From Candidatus Competibacteraceae bacterium (lineage in GTDB: Bacteria; Pseudomonadota; Gammaproteobacteria; Competibacterales; Competibacteraceae), in contig JADJQQ010000001.1 in assembly GCA_016712625.1 (NCBI GenBank), positions 806,001 through 870,000 of the forward strand: a stretch of 64,000 nucleotides of DNA. Reading direction: 5' to 3'. Of the stretch, positions 55,141 to 64,000 are shown piece by piece (position 1 is the stretch's first letter; the number at the start of each line of letters is the position of its first letter). Below the pieces are notes generated by a model, which saw nothing but the letters and a program-made list of their open reading frames with translations, was not told where the DNA came from and made no database searches. The position numbers were made by a program, and so were the translations under genes.

Positions 55141-55931
55141 TGCTGTTGGAAGCGGAGCGAATCAGCGTCGCGCTGGCCGGGCGAACCGTGGTCAGCGGGG
55201 TCAGCTTCCGCGCCGCCGCCGGCCAATTGATCGCGCTACTCGGTCCGAACGGCGCGGGCAAAACCACGCTGCTTGCGGCGCTGGCCGGACTGCGGCCATT
55301 TCAGGGTAGCGCATGGATTCAGGGCCGGTCGCTAGCCAGCCTGAACCGGCGTGAAAAAGCCCGCGCACTCGCCTATCTGCCCCAAGGCCAAACCGCGCAT
55401 TGGCCGCTGACCGTGCGCCGCCTAGTCGAACTGGGTCGCTTGCCACATCTGGCCCCGTGGCAACCGCTCGCCGCCACCGACCGGCTGGCGGTGGAAACCA
55501 TACTGCAACGCACCGGCATCGCGCCGCTGGCTGAGCGACCGTTCGATACCTTGTCCGGTGGCGAGCGGGCGCGCACCCTGCTGGCGCGGGTGCTGGCGGT
55601 GGAAGCGCCGCTGGTGCTGGCCGACGAGCCGGTGGCTTCGCTTGATCCCTATCATCAACTGCAAGTGATGGAGCTATTACGCGATTACGCCAACAGCGGC
55701 GCGGCAATCATTGTTGTGTTGCACGATTTAACCTTGGCGGCGCGCTTTTGTGATGCCTTGCTGTTGCTGGGGAATGGGGCGCTGGTTGCCTCCGGTTCTC
55801 CCGATCACGTCCTGTCCGCCGAACACCTTGCCGCCATCTATCAAATTTCGGCCTTACATGGCGAACAGGACGGCCAGCACTATCTCTTGCCATGGCGACG
55901 ACAACCAATGGCGCTGGGGACAACTGGATGA
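55137..55931 (+). CDS. btuD: Cobalamin ABC transporter ATP-binding protein BtuD
   Basis: The 264-residue ATPase has Walker A GPNGAGKTT, a Q-loop (AYLPQGQ), the signature LSGGERARTLLARVLA, Walker B LVLADEPVASLD and the H-loop (VVLHDLTLA). It powers BtuC. It begins at the ATG overlapping the btuC stop; a second ATG follows directly. Its stop overlaps the tonB start. Confidence 0.94.
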   Translation: MMLLEAERISVALAGRTVVSGVSFRAAAGQLIALLGPNGAGKTTLLAALAGLRPFQGSAWIQGRSLASLNRREKARALAYLPQGQTAHWPLTVRRLVELGRLPHLAPWQPLAATDRLAVETILQRTGIAPLAERPFDTLSGGERARTLLARVLAVEAPLVLADEPVASLDPYHQLQVMELLRDYANSGAAIIVVLHDLTLAARFCDALLLLGNGALVASGSPDHVLSAEHLAAIYQISALHGEQDGQHYLLPWRRQPMALGTTG

Positions 55932-56860
55932 ACCGAGACATCCGACCACCAGCGGACGCCACCGACCTAAGCCTCGCGGTAGGGTTGGCAATTTCGATGC
56001 ATATCGGTCTGGCGTATTTACCGGTCGCGTGGCGTCCGATCAGCAGCACGCCCACCGTGCTACGGGTCACGTTGGCCGCCTCGCCCGCGGTCGCCGTCCC
56101 TCCACCGGCGCCAGTCACATCCGCCGCGCCGGTCGCTCCGCTTTCTGAAGCGACAGCGCCCGCGAACATTGCGCCTCCACCTACACCAGCCGCGTTGGCT
56201 AATCCAGCTCCGGTCGTCAAAGCGCTGCAACCGCAACCCAAGCCGAGAATCAAATCGCAACCGCCGAAGCCAAAGCCAATCAAGCCGGTCGTCGAGCCAT
56301 CGCCAGCGGCGGCAAGACCACCCCAAGCAACACCGCCGCGCTTGGCTAAATCGAAGCCGACCAAACCCGCTGAGCGATCGCCCGTCGTCGTGAAAACCAC
56401 GGGCGATGGGCCGAGCCAACGCTTCGAACGCGGCCGCCCGACGCGGATGGAGCAGGCGGCTTCAGCGCACTTCGCCTCGCCCACGGGCATCAGCGCAAAA
56501 ACTGCTAGTGGCGGAAAGAAAGCGACCGACAGCAACGCCAACAGTTCGGCGACCGTGACGGCATCGACCCAGCCGGTTCGAGTGGCAACCGTAGCAACGG
56601 GCTTGCGCCCTTTACCGGGCAATCCGCCGCCGCGCTATCCGCCACTGGCCCGCCAGCGCGGCATCGAGGGTCGCGTGCTGTTGCGCCTGACCATCAACGC
56701 CGTCGGCGGCGTGGAAACCGTCAGCATCGCGCAGAGCAGCGGCAATGCGCTTCTGGATCAGGAAGCGCGGCTAACGGTGGCGCGATGGCGCTTTCAGCCG
56801 CCGCAAGGACCAATGCAGGCGGTGGCGCAAGTGCCAATCAGCTTTCGCCTGCAAAATTGA
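55928..56860 (+). CDS. tonB: TonB family energy transducer
   Basis: The 310-residue protein has one N-terminal hydrophobic helix (LSLAVGLAISMHIGLAYL), a long proline/alanine/lysine-rich periplasmic spacer (residues 60-190, with KPKPIKPVVEPSP) and a C-terminal TonB domain (NPPPRYPPLARQRGIEGRVL, ARLTVARWRFQPP). It couples the proton-motive force to outer-membrane receptors. Position as the last gene of the btu operon suggests it serves BtuB. No exbB or exbD is in the window. Confidence 0.92.
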   Translation: MNRDIRPPADATDLSLAVGLAISMHIGLAYLPVAWRPISSTPTVLRVTLAASPAVAVPPPAPVTSAAPVAPLSEATAPANIAPPPTPAALANPAPVVKALQPQPKPRIKSQPPKPKPIKPVVEPSPAAARPPQATPPRLAKSKPTKPAERSPVVVKTTGDGPSQRFERGRPTRMEQAASAHFASPTGISAKTASGGKKATDSNANSSATVTASTQPVRVATVATGLRPLPGNPPPRYPPLARQRGIEGRVLLRLTINAVGGVETVSIAQSSGNALLDQEARLTVARWRFQPPQGPMQAVAQVPISFRLQN

Positions 56861-56870
56861 GCAATGCGCT

Positions 56871-58589
56871 TCACAAAGCGGATTTACTAGCCTGCTTGCG
56901 CGCGTACATATCAGTATCCGCCTGTTTGATCAGATCCTCAGCCGAAGCAGCGTCAGCGGGGTAGCAGGCAACACCCACCGCGCCGCCCAGGATACCGTCG
57001 GGCAAATCTTTCATATCCACGCTCGTCAACGGCTGGTGTAGGACTCGCTCCAAGCCGGCGCAAATCTGCCGCGCGGTGGCGACATCAGGAATGTTATTGG
57101 CCAGCAAGACGAACTCATCCCCCGCGTAACGGGCCACCAGATCGCCAGAACGAACTGACAGGCGCAGCCGTTCGCCGATTTCAACCAGCACCTTGTCTCC
57201 CGCCAAGTGGCCGAAGTGATCGTTAACGAACTTGAAGTTATTCAAGTCGATAAAGAATACCGCAAACGGCGTATCATCCGTTTTCCGGCGGTGCTGATGA
57301 ATCCGGTGATTGATGGTTCGCAGAATTTCTTCCCGGTTGATCAGATCGGTGAGGGTATCCGTTCGCAGCTTGTGCCGCATCTGCCGGAAGCTGGTCGCGA
57401 GATCGCCAATTTCATCGCGGCGATCAATGTCCAACGGCGTATCGAGGTGACCCTCGCCCACCGCGCGAGCGGCCTCGGCCAACTGCTTCAAATTGCCGCT
57501 GACCCCCCCTAAGATGGTCAGGCCAATCGCCACCGCCACCAGCGCGGCCACGCCGCCAATAATCGCGGTTCGGAGCACATTTTCCGTAACGCCCTGCATG
57601 AAATCGCTGCGCGGCACCGCCACCACCATGACCCAATCAAGCCCTGCTCTATCTCTGAGTCGGTCGTAGGCAAACTCAATCATCTCCCCGTTTGAATCGA
57701 CAAAATGCACGGCGCGGCGTGGTGGCGTCGCTGGCGCATCCAGCGCGTGGCGCACCCGATCAAAGGCTGTCACCTGCAAGGCATCGTTGCTCTCCATGAC
57801 ATTGAGGCGGGCGCTGGCGCCGTCAGGCAGGAGCTTGGTATTGGGGGTGCGTGAGGACGCAATCAGCTTGCCATCCATCTCGGTGATGAAAGCCAGCGCA
57901 TGTTCGCTGATAGCGAGCTTGCGGACAAACTCGTTGAGCTGGCGTAGCGACACGTCGGTGGCGACGACGCCCGCCAGCGCACCTTGGGCGTCGAGTACAC
58001 GCCGAGCGCGAGTGGCGACTAGCTCAGCGGTGCGAAAGTCAATGTAGATCGAGGTCCAGCTATAAGAGGGATGGATTTCACCAGATTTATACCAGGGCCT
58101 TTCCCGTGGATCGTAAAGCTTGGCCTCCAGCACGGGCTCGGAAAGCGCGCCGTCGATGCCGCTAAACTGGTACAGCGAACGCAAGGCTTTGGCGTCCAAT
58201 TTGACCCGCAGCTCGCCGTTTTGCCGGGAATGTCGCCACAGACCAAAAAACTCGCCCTGGCGCGTGCCATAGTAAACGTAATTGTTCGGGTCCAAATGCA
58301 AAGACGTGGCGATCCAGAACCGAGTCCGCAACGCCTCGAATTGGGTTTCAATCTTTTCAGGGGCGGCCATGCCTTCAGGGAAGGCGGCTTCCAGCACCGC
58401 GCTCGAGCCCATGATATGGCGGTCTATCGCTTGTCCAATACGCTCGACCGTCTCGCGCAACAAATGATCGGCCACGGTATCCACTGCTTGGCTGCCCGCG
58501 CAATAAGAGAGCCAACCGATCAACGCCGCCACTCCAAGCACCAGCACCACATAGGGCACGGTCAGGGATTGGCGGAAGGAAAGGCGCAT
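56871..58589 (-). CDS. Diguanylate cyclase with Cache sensor and HAMP
   Basis: The 572-residue protein begins MRLSFRQSLTVPYVVLVLGV (first membrane span). A periplasmic Cache-type sensor follows at 35-310 (YDPRERPWYKSGEIHPSYSW, YIDFRTAELVATRA), then a second span and a HAMP region near 370-410. The GGDEF domain starts near 420 (DTLTDLINREEILRTINHRI). Its active motif is AGDEF, an accepted variant, and RSGD five residues before it is a product-inhibition I-site. It should make c-di-GMP in response to an unknown ligand. The ATG at 58589 is chosen over a TTG at 58601. Confidence 0.92.
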   Translation of the reverse strand: MRLSFRQSLTVPYVVLVLGVAALIGWLSYCAGSQAVDTVADHLLRETVERIGQAIDRHIMGSSAVLEAAFPEGMAAPEKIETQFEALRTRFWIATSLHLDPNNYVYYGTRQGEFFGLWRHSRQNGELRVKLDAKALRSLYQFSGIDGALSEPVLEAKLYDPRERPWYKSGEIHPSYSWTSIYIDFRTAELVATRARRVLDAQGALAGVVATDVSLRQLNEFVRKLAISEHALAFITEMDGKLIASSRTPNTKLLPDGASARLNVMESNDALQVTAFDRVRHALDAPATPPRRAVHFVDSNGEMIEFAYDRLRDRAGLDWVMVVAVPRSDFMQGVTENVLRTAIIGGVAALVAVAIGLTILGGVSGNLKQLAEAARAVGEGHLDTPLDIDRRDEIGDLATSFRQMRHKLRTDTLTDLINREEILRTINHRIHQHRRKTDDTPFAVFFIDLNNFKFVNDHFGHLAGDKVLVEIGERLRLSVRSGDLVARYAGDEFVLLANNIPDVATARQICAGLERVLHQPLTSVDMKDLPDGILGGAVGVACYPADAASAEDLIKQADTDMYARKQASKSAL

Positions 58590-58676
58590 GAAAATTCTCA
58601 AGGCAAGGAAAACAAACTGAAAAAGGAAGTCAATCCAAATTATAGCGCGCCATGGGACTGGCCCGCGCGATCACAT

Positions 58677-61058
58677 TCAAACCAAAACCGGTACTAATCG
58701 ACCAAGCCACTCACGTTGGTCTGGCTGTAAATTATGAACGATTGTACGGCCATTCACGGTCAAATCCATGGCTCGCAATTCCTGGCGGCCGTAAATGGCT
58801 GGCGTGAAGCGAACCGTATCGCACGGATAATTTCCAGTCTCGGCAATATGCACTTGCAAGCGCTCTCCCTGGATTTCAGCCCTGATAGCGGCGTTACCCC
58901 ATAGCCCTGTTTCATAGCTCCGCGTTTCCCGATCATCGAGCCCATAGTCAAAACGGGCGGGTTGTTCTCGACAAAATAGGTGTAACTCAACGGCGCTCAA
59001 ATCCATGAAACCGTTCTGGAGCGGACCGGCGTAATAGGGTATCACGGCTCCGTCGCGCGCGAACAACGGCAACTCATGCAAAGCCGCCGCATACAGGCGT
59101 ACCTGTCCGCCTTCCACCCACTCGCCCCGGTTGAGGTCAAACCACCAACCCGGTGGCAACCGCACCGGCCGCTCCTGCATTCTCACACCCGCTCGAACGA
59201 TCTCCACACCCTCGCCATCGCCATACAGAATCGGCGCGACCAGCAGGCTATCGCCGACCAAATATTGATCGTCCAGATCAATATACTCCGAGCCAGAATA
59301 GTGATAAAGCAACGGACGCATCACCGGATCGCCGTCCCGCCAGTGGGCAAAAAAGCACTGGTACAGGTAGGGCAACAGCCGATAACGAGTACGGACGACA
59401 CCACGAATGATCGCCAACGTATCCGGCCCAAACCGCCACGGCTCTTGGTAGCGGGAATACATCATCGAGTGGTTGCGGAAAAACGGAAACAGAAAACCGG
59501 CCTGATACCAGCGCACCAGCAATTCGAGGGTGGTGTCGCCCATAAAACCACCCACATCGGGACCGTTAAACGCGATTCCAGACAGGCTTAGATTCAGGGA
59601 GCACGGCAACGCCATTCGCAGATGTTTCCAGTTGCTGGCATTGTCGCCGGTCCACACCGCGCTATAGCGCTGGGTGCCGGCGCAGGCGCTACGGGTCAGC
59701 AGAAAAGGCCGCCCGTTCGGGTCAATTCCGTCGAAGGCCGCGCGACTGGCCAAGGCCATGAAATGCGCGTACTGGTTGTGATAGCGATCATGCGGAATCG
59801 CACCATGATTGAAGCGCATTTCCTCGGTGCGGCTGTAACCGGTGGCCGGATCGTTCATATCGAGCCATGCACCGTCCACCGCGCTGTCTTGCAGAAAATC
59901 TCCCAGCCATTCCGCCCACCATTGCCGGGTTTTTGCCAGCGTAAAATCGGGAAATACCGTATCCCCCGGCCATACCTTGCCGACGTAATCGCGGCCGCTG
60001 GCGGTCTGGCAGAACACGCGCCGCGCCCGACCACTGTCGTAGACCGCATAACCCGGTTCATATTTTACGCCGGGATCGACGATGGTCACGGCCCGGATAC
60101 CCAGCGCCTTCAAATCGCGGTTCAGTCCGGCCGGATCGGGAAAATCCACTCGATCCCAGGTAAACAGCCGATAGCCATCCATATAATCGATGTCGTACCA
60201 CAGCGCGCTGACCGGCAGATCGGCGGCGGTAAATTGCGCGAGCAACTCCCGAAATTCCGCCTCCGACTGATAGCTCCAGCGACATTGGTGATGGCCTAGC
60301 GCCCACAGCGGCGGCAGCGGCGCTCGCCCGGTTAACGCGGCGTACCGGCGAACCACCCGCGGCAACGTCGGGCCGGCCAGCGCATAAACATCCGTGTTTC
60401 CGCCTAGAAACTGACACCAAAACTGCCCGCGCTCCGTCTCGCCGACATCCATCAAGGCACGGCCCGGATTGTCGAAAAACAGCGCCAAAAACTGCCCTTT
60501 GATGTTGAAAATGACCAGCGGAATGGCCACATAGCTGGGATCGTAATTGTCATGGGCGTAGCTGTGCCGGAATACCGCCACCACATCGACGGTTAGAAAA
60601 TCCATGCTATCGCCCAGCTTATTGAGTCGCTTGGTGCGCTCGCCGAAGCCATAACAGCCCCGCACATCGCTCAAGGCGAAGTTCAGGAACAGGTTTTCCT
60701 CACAAACCCCAATACCGGCGGCAACAGTCGCCAGCGCGACCCCGGCCATCTCCAGATGCAGGCGGGTAGCTTCCAACACCATCCGGCCACCTTCCGCCTC
60801 GAATGTGACCATCCCTTCAGTTTGGCGCGGAGCCAGAGTTTGCCCGGTTCGATAGGCTGGCATTACGGCATCCGAATGCTGGCGCGAATCGTCCACGCGC
60901 GCATTCTCTATTCGCAATCGCAAGCACCCTTCCGCAACCGCATCACAACCGACCCGTAACCGCATGCCAGCACCGGTCAATTCGACCGTATCACCCACGA
61001 TCATTAAAGTATCAGGGTAGTCGAAATTGAGCGGATGGATTTTTTGATCGAAAAACAT
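58677..61058 (-). CDS. GH31 family alpha-glucosidase
   Basis: The 793-residue protein shows the GH31 barrel: PLPPLWALGHHQCRWSYQSE, LPVSALWYDIDYMDGYRLFT, GAWLDMNDPATGY with the nucleophile aspartate, RPFLLTRSACAGTQRYSAVW, TGDNASNW, GIAFNGPDVGGFMG and FFRNHSM. It hydrolyses alpha-glucosidic bonds and could act on glycogen or maltodextrin breakdown products. There is no signal peptide, so it is cytoplasmic. The usual DMNEP is DMNDP here. Neighbours are the cyclase gene downstream and dsbC upstream, both on the same strand. Confidence 0.93.
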   Translation of the reverse strand: MFFDQKIHPLNFDYPDTLMIVGDTVELTGAGMRLRVGCDAVAEGCLRLRIENARVDDSRQHSDAVMPAYRTGQTLAPRQTEGMVTFEAEGGRMVLEATRLHLEMAGVALATVAAGIGVCEENLFLNFALSDVRGCYGFGERTKRLNKLGDSMDFLTVDVVAVFRHSYAHDNYDPSYVAIPLVIFNIKGQFLALFFDNPGRALMDVGETERGQFWCQFLGGNTDVYALAGPTLPRVVRRYAALTGRAPLPPLWALGHHQCRWSYQSEAEFRELLAQFTAADLPVSALWYDIDYMDGYRLFTWDRVDFPDPAGLNRDLKALGIRAVTIVDPGVKYEPGYAVYDSGRARRVFCQTASGRDYVGKVWPGDTVFPDFTLAKTRQWWAEWLGDFLQDSAVDGAWLDMNDPATGYSRTEEMRFNHGAIPHDRYHNQYAHFMALASRAAFDGIDPNGRPFLLTRSACAGTQRYSAVWTGDNASNWKHLRMALPCSLNLSLSGIAFNGPDVGGFMGDTTLELLVRWYQAGFLFPFFRNHSMMYSRYQEPWRFGPDTLAIIRGVVRTRYRLLPYLYQCFFAHWRDGDPVMRPLLYHYSGSEYIDLDDQYLVGDSLLVAPILYGDGEGVEIVRAGVRMQERPVRLPPGWWFDLNRGEWVEGGQVRLYAAALHELPLFARDGAVIPYYAGPLQNGFMDLSAVELHLFCREQPARFDYGLDDRETRSYETGLWGNAAIRAEIQGERLQVHIAETGNYPCDTVRFTPAIYGRQELRAMDLTVNGRTIVHNLQPDQREWLGRLVPVLV

Positions 61059-61105
61059 TGAAAGGACTTTGAGGTTAAATTTCTCGATAGCCTTCGATTC
61101 AAAGT

Positions 61106-61912
61106 TTAAGGCTGGCCGAGGGCTTTGGCAGTCTTTGTTTTATTCTCCGCCAGTAGCTGCGCCAGTTCGGTCGGGGGAACGTAACCAGGAATCATCTCCC
61201 CGGATTCCAGAATGATGCTGGGCGTACCCCGCACGCCTAATTTCTGACCGAGTTCATATTCGGTCTTCACTGGATTGTCGCAGCTCTTGAGTTCGATGGT
61301 TTCACCACGTTTGGCTTTAGTCATTGCATTTTGCCGGTCGTCCGCACACCAGACCGCCACTGCTTTTTTGTAAGAGTCGGAGTCGATACCCTCACGGGGG
61401 AACCAAAGATAACGGACCTTGATACCCTCCTTGTTGTAAGCGCTCATTTGAGTGTGCAGCTTGCGGCAGTAACCACAGTCGATGTCGGTAAAAACCGTCA
61501 CCGTGTGTTTGACGGGGCCTTCCGGACTGAAAACGACCATATTGTTTTCGCCGATCGCATCAATCGCTTTACCGCGTAATTCACCGCGCCGGTTTTCAGT
61601 CAAATTGTCAAAGGAGCTTAGGTTCACAATTTCACCCTCGACCACAAAGCGCCCGTCCTCGCTCAGATAAAGCACCTGCCCACCGATAACCACTTCGTAA
61701 AGTCCTGGAACAGGGGTCGTGGCAAAGCTATCAACCTTTTGCCCCTTTAAGGCTGTTTGTAGTTGAGTAAAATCGGGATGCTTGGCGGCGGGCGCCGTCG
61801 TGGAACTGGCCGTCGGAGGGGCGTCGGCGGGCGTCGGCGTTGAAGCGGGATCGGCGGCGGCCAACGCGCCGGTGGCATAGAACACAGCAGCGATCAACAA
61901 TAACTTATGCAT
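61106..61912 (-). CDS. dsbC: Thiol:disulfide interchange protein DsbC
   Basis: The 268-residue protein has a signal peptide (MHKLLLIAAVFYATGALAA), a Thr/Pro/Ala-rich linker (23-45), an N-terminal dimerisation domain (VPGLYEVVIGGQVLYLSEDG) and a thioredoxin fold with active-site CGYC (FTDIDCGYCRKLH). The cis-proline loop GVRGTPSIIL and a second cysteine pair (VWCADD, LKSCDNP) are present. DsbC isomerises wrong disulfides in the periplasm. It needs DsbD, which is not in the window. Confidence 0.95.
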   Translation of the reverse strand: MHKLLLIAAVFYATGALAAADPASTPTPADAPPTASSTTAPAAKHPDFTQLQTALKGQKVDSFATTPVPGLYEVVIGGQVLYLSEDGRFVVEGEIVNLSSFDNLTENRRGELRGKAIDAIGENNMVVFSPEGPVKHTVTVFTDIDCGYCRKLHTQMSAYNKEGIKVRYLWFPREGIDSDSYKKAVAVWCADDRQNAMTKAKRGETIELKSCDNPVKTEYELGQKLGVRGTPSIILESGEMIPGYVPPTELAQLLAENKTKTAKALGQP

Positions 61913-62036
61913 CTTTCAATACCTTATTCATGGCGACAGAATGATTGATTCAGAGCGACGGCGTCCGTCAGAGTTCCAAAACGACCGGTTGAAACTTGAA
62001 ACACTAGGCCAGCCCTAACCCGTAAAATCCACCCAC

Positions 62037-63077
62037 ATGCTACACCGACAGGATTTTCATTTCGACTTACCGCCCGATTTGATCGCCCAACAACCGCTGG
62101 CTCGCCGCGCCGATAGTCGATTGCTGACTTTAGACGGTGCGACCGGCCAACTCGGCGACCGGCTATTCCATGAATTGCCAGCGCTGTTGGCTCCCGGCGA
62201 TTTGCTGGTGTTCAACGATACCCGCGTCATCCCCGCGCGCTTATAGGGCCGCAAGGCCAGCGGCGGACGCATTGAGTTGCTGGTGGAACGGCTGCTGGAC
62301 GACCAGCGGGCGTTGGTGCAGATTCGCGCCAGCAAAGCGCCAAAGTCCGGTACGCTCTTGCGGCTGGACGCTGGCTTCACCGCTATCGTTCTCGACCGGC
62401 GCGATAACCTCTTTGAGATTCGCACCGACGGGGACCAACCGTTGCTGGCCTTGCTGGAACACTATGGCCAGATCCCGTTGCCCCCTTATATTACCCGCCA
62501 ACCCACTGGCCAGGATGCCGAACGCTATCAAACGGTTTATGCCCGTCACCCCGGCGCCGTGGCGGCGCCTACCGCCGGCCTGCATTTCGACGAGGCATTG
62601 CTGGAACGAATTGCGGCCATGGGCGTTGCAAGCGCCTTTATCACCCTGCACGTCGGAGCCGGCACCTTTCAACCGGTACGGGTGGAGCGGGTCGCGGAAC
62701 ATCTCATGCACGCCGAAGCCATCGAGATCCGCGCTGAAGTTTGCGAACAAATCCTAGCGGCCCGGAACCGGGGCGGACGGGTGGTCGCGGTCGGCACTAC
62801 CGCGGTCAGAGCACTGGAAGCGGCGAGCGACGAGCGGGGCGTTCCTCGACCCTGGCGCGGTGAAACTCGCATTTTTATCTATCCCGGTTACCGTTTCCGG
62901 TGCGTGGATGCCTTGATCACTAATTTCCATTTGCCGGAATCCACCTTGTTGATGCTGGTGGCCGCCTTTGTCGGGCGCGCTGCTATTATGAACGCCTACC
63001 GCCATGCAATCGAGCAGCGTTACCGTTTCTTCAGCTACGGCGACGCCATGTTTCTAACTCGCCATCCGAGCTCCTGA
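62037..63077 (+). CDS. queA: tRNA preQ1 ribosyltransferase-isomerase QueA, with an in-frame amber codon
   Basis: QueA adds the ribosyl part of S-adenosylmethionine to preQ1 in tRNA, making epoxyqueuosine. The frame starts MLHRQDFHFDLPPDLIAQQP and has LLVFNDTRVIPARL, then TAG at 62244-62246 where relatives have Tyr, Phe or Leu, and then GRKASGGRIELLVERLLDD in the same frame. Downstream are GAVAAPTAGLHFDEALLERI, THLHVGAGTF-like TLHVGAGTFQPV and TNFHLPESTLLMLVAAFVG. Full length would be 346 residues, normal. The rest is intact, so the stop is a single-base change or a base-call error. Confidence 0.9.
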
Positions 63078-63179
63078 ACGAATTTGGCCTGTTTTGGTCC
63101 GAACACCGGCGCGGACAGGCTTGCAATTTACGCCAGCGCACCCCTACAGTTGTCAAAATTGCCTCAACGGAGTGTCGCC

Positions 63180-64000
63180 ATGAAACGAATATTTCTTTTT
63201 GTCATCACCAACCTGGCGGTGGTCTTCCTTCTTGGCATCGTCGCCCGGCTGTTGGGGGTGGATCGCTTTCTAAACGAGTCTGGCCTCAATCTTACCAGCT
63301 TGCTGGTTTTCGCCGCGATCTTCGGCATGGGCGGTTCGTTGATCTCGCTATTGATGTCGAAGTCAATTGCCAAGATGTCGGTAGGGGCGCAGATTATCGA
63401 GCAGCCACGCACCCAGACTGAGCGCTGGCTGGTCGATACTGTCCAGCGCCAAGCGCGGGCGGCCGGAATCGGGATGCCGGAAGTGGCGATCTACGATTCA
63501 CCGGAACCGAACGCCTTCGCCACCGGAGCCAATCGCAATGCGGCGTTGGTCGCCGTCAGCACCGGCCTGTTGCAACAGATGGACGCCGAAGAAGCGGAAG
63601 CGGTGCTCGGCCACGAGGTTAGCCACGTCGCTAACGGGGACATGGTGACCTTGGCTTTGTTGCAGGGGGTGCTTAACACCTTCGTTATCGCGCTGTCGCG
63701 GGTAATCGGCTCGGTGGTGGACCAAACTCTGTCTCGCAGTAACGAAACGTATCGCGGCCCTGGCATCGGCTACTACATCACCAGCATGGTGTTGGAGCTG
63801 GTGTTCGGCTTCCTGGCGTCACTCGTCGTGATGTGGTTCAGCCGCTATCGTGAATTTCACGCCGACGCCGGCGGCGCTCGGCTGGCCGGTCGCGACAAAA
63901 TGATCGCCGCGCTGGAGCGCTTGCGGCAACTGCACGAACCGTCCCAATTGCCTTCGCAGATGGCGGCGTTCGGCATCAACGGCGGATTGGGGCAAGGGTT
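63180..64000 (+). CDS. htpX: Protease HtpX (C-terminus cut by window edge)
   Basis: HtpX is an inner-membrane zinc protease that removes damaged membrane proteins. The protein begins MKRIFLFVITNLAVVFLLGI, then a second span, PNAFATGANRNAALVAVSTG, the zinc site VLGHEVSHVANGDMV, and two further spans with YREFHADAGGARLAGRDKMI carrying the third zinc ligand. GGAG lies 8 bases before the ATG. About 273 of roughly 290 residues are visible. Confidence 0.95.
   Translation, partial: MKRIFLFVITNLAVVFLLGIVARLLGVDRFLNESGLNLTSLLVFAAIFGMGGSLISLLMSKSIAKMSVGAQIIEQPRTQTERWLVDTVQRQARAAGIGMPEVAIYDSPEPNAFATGANRNAALVAVSTGLLQQMDAEEAEAVLGHEVSHVANGDMVTLALLQGVLNTFVIALSRVIGSVVDQTLSRSNETYRGPGIGYYITSMVLELVFGFLASLVVMWFSRYREFHADAGGARLAGRDKMIAALERLRQLHEPSQLPSQMAAFGINGGLGQG

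Overview
The window looks like a GC-rich (about 60% by eye) gammaproteobacterial chromosome. Support comes from serC next to a free-standing serA, dsbC, queA, htpX, ygiQ, mazG, a B12-riboswitch btu operon and a DcuA/B-type carrier. A Competibacter-like (Competibacteraceae) host would fit the large H+-pyrophosphatase and the set of glucan enzymes, but that placement is inference.

Layout. 1-7.8 kb: Dcu carrier (cut by the edge), an EamA exporter, one integron-style cassette (133-aa ORF plus attC), serC-terminator-serA, a coiled-coil protein, a 66-aa protein, a NUDIX hydrolase and a DUF4124 protein. 8-16.8 kb: carbohydrate block with a secreted six-hairpin glycosidase-like protein carrying an F5/8C domain, a secreted trypsin-like protease, a GH94 glucan phosphorylase without a glycosyltransferase part, and a frameshifted PfpI/DJ-1 gene. 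17-27.9 kb: the most unusual region, an AT-rich island. It holds two paralogous FecR-TPR-outer-membrane-barrel genes whose first 1.87 kb are almost identical at DNA level, a 100-aa protein between them, a PatA/PatG-type (cyanobactin maturation) subtilase, and a 68-aa four-cysteine peptide before a strong terminator. No YcaO cyclase or dedicated transporter is visible. I propose a non-cyanobacterial peptide maturation and surface or export locus.

28-45.4 kb: ygiQ with a palindromic repeat inserted in frame, tandem yihY paralogues, phzF, pirin, a junction of two truncated genes (metzincin protease against an RND pump tail), a frameshifted gamma-glutamyltranspeptidase, a second pirin with its divergent LysR regulator, a conserved unknown, a divergent H+-pyrophosphatase, slipin and mazG. 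45.5-50.9 kb: lower-GC run of small unrelated genes (DUF2845, lipoprotein hydrolase, EamA, PaiB, YwqG-like, AcpH-like, ClpS-like) with three attC-like sites, resembling an integron cassette cluster without integrase. 50.9-56.9 kb: adenosylcobalamin riboswitch and btuB-btuF-btuC-btuD-tonB with 4-bp overlaps. 56.9-64 kb: Cache-HAMP-GGDEF cyclase, GH31 glucosidase, dsbC, queA with an in-frame amber codon, and htpX (cut by the edge).

Several genes carry single-base lesions: the second FecR-TPR gene (five), pfpI-like, ggt, btuB and queA. Many indels sit in short homopolymers, so sequencing or assembly error is as likely as real decay.
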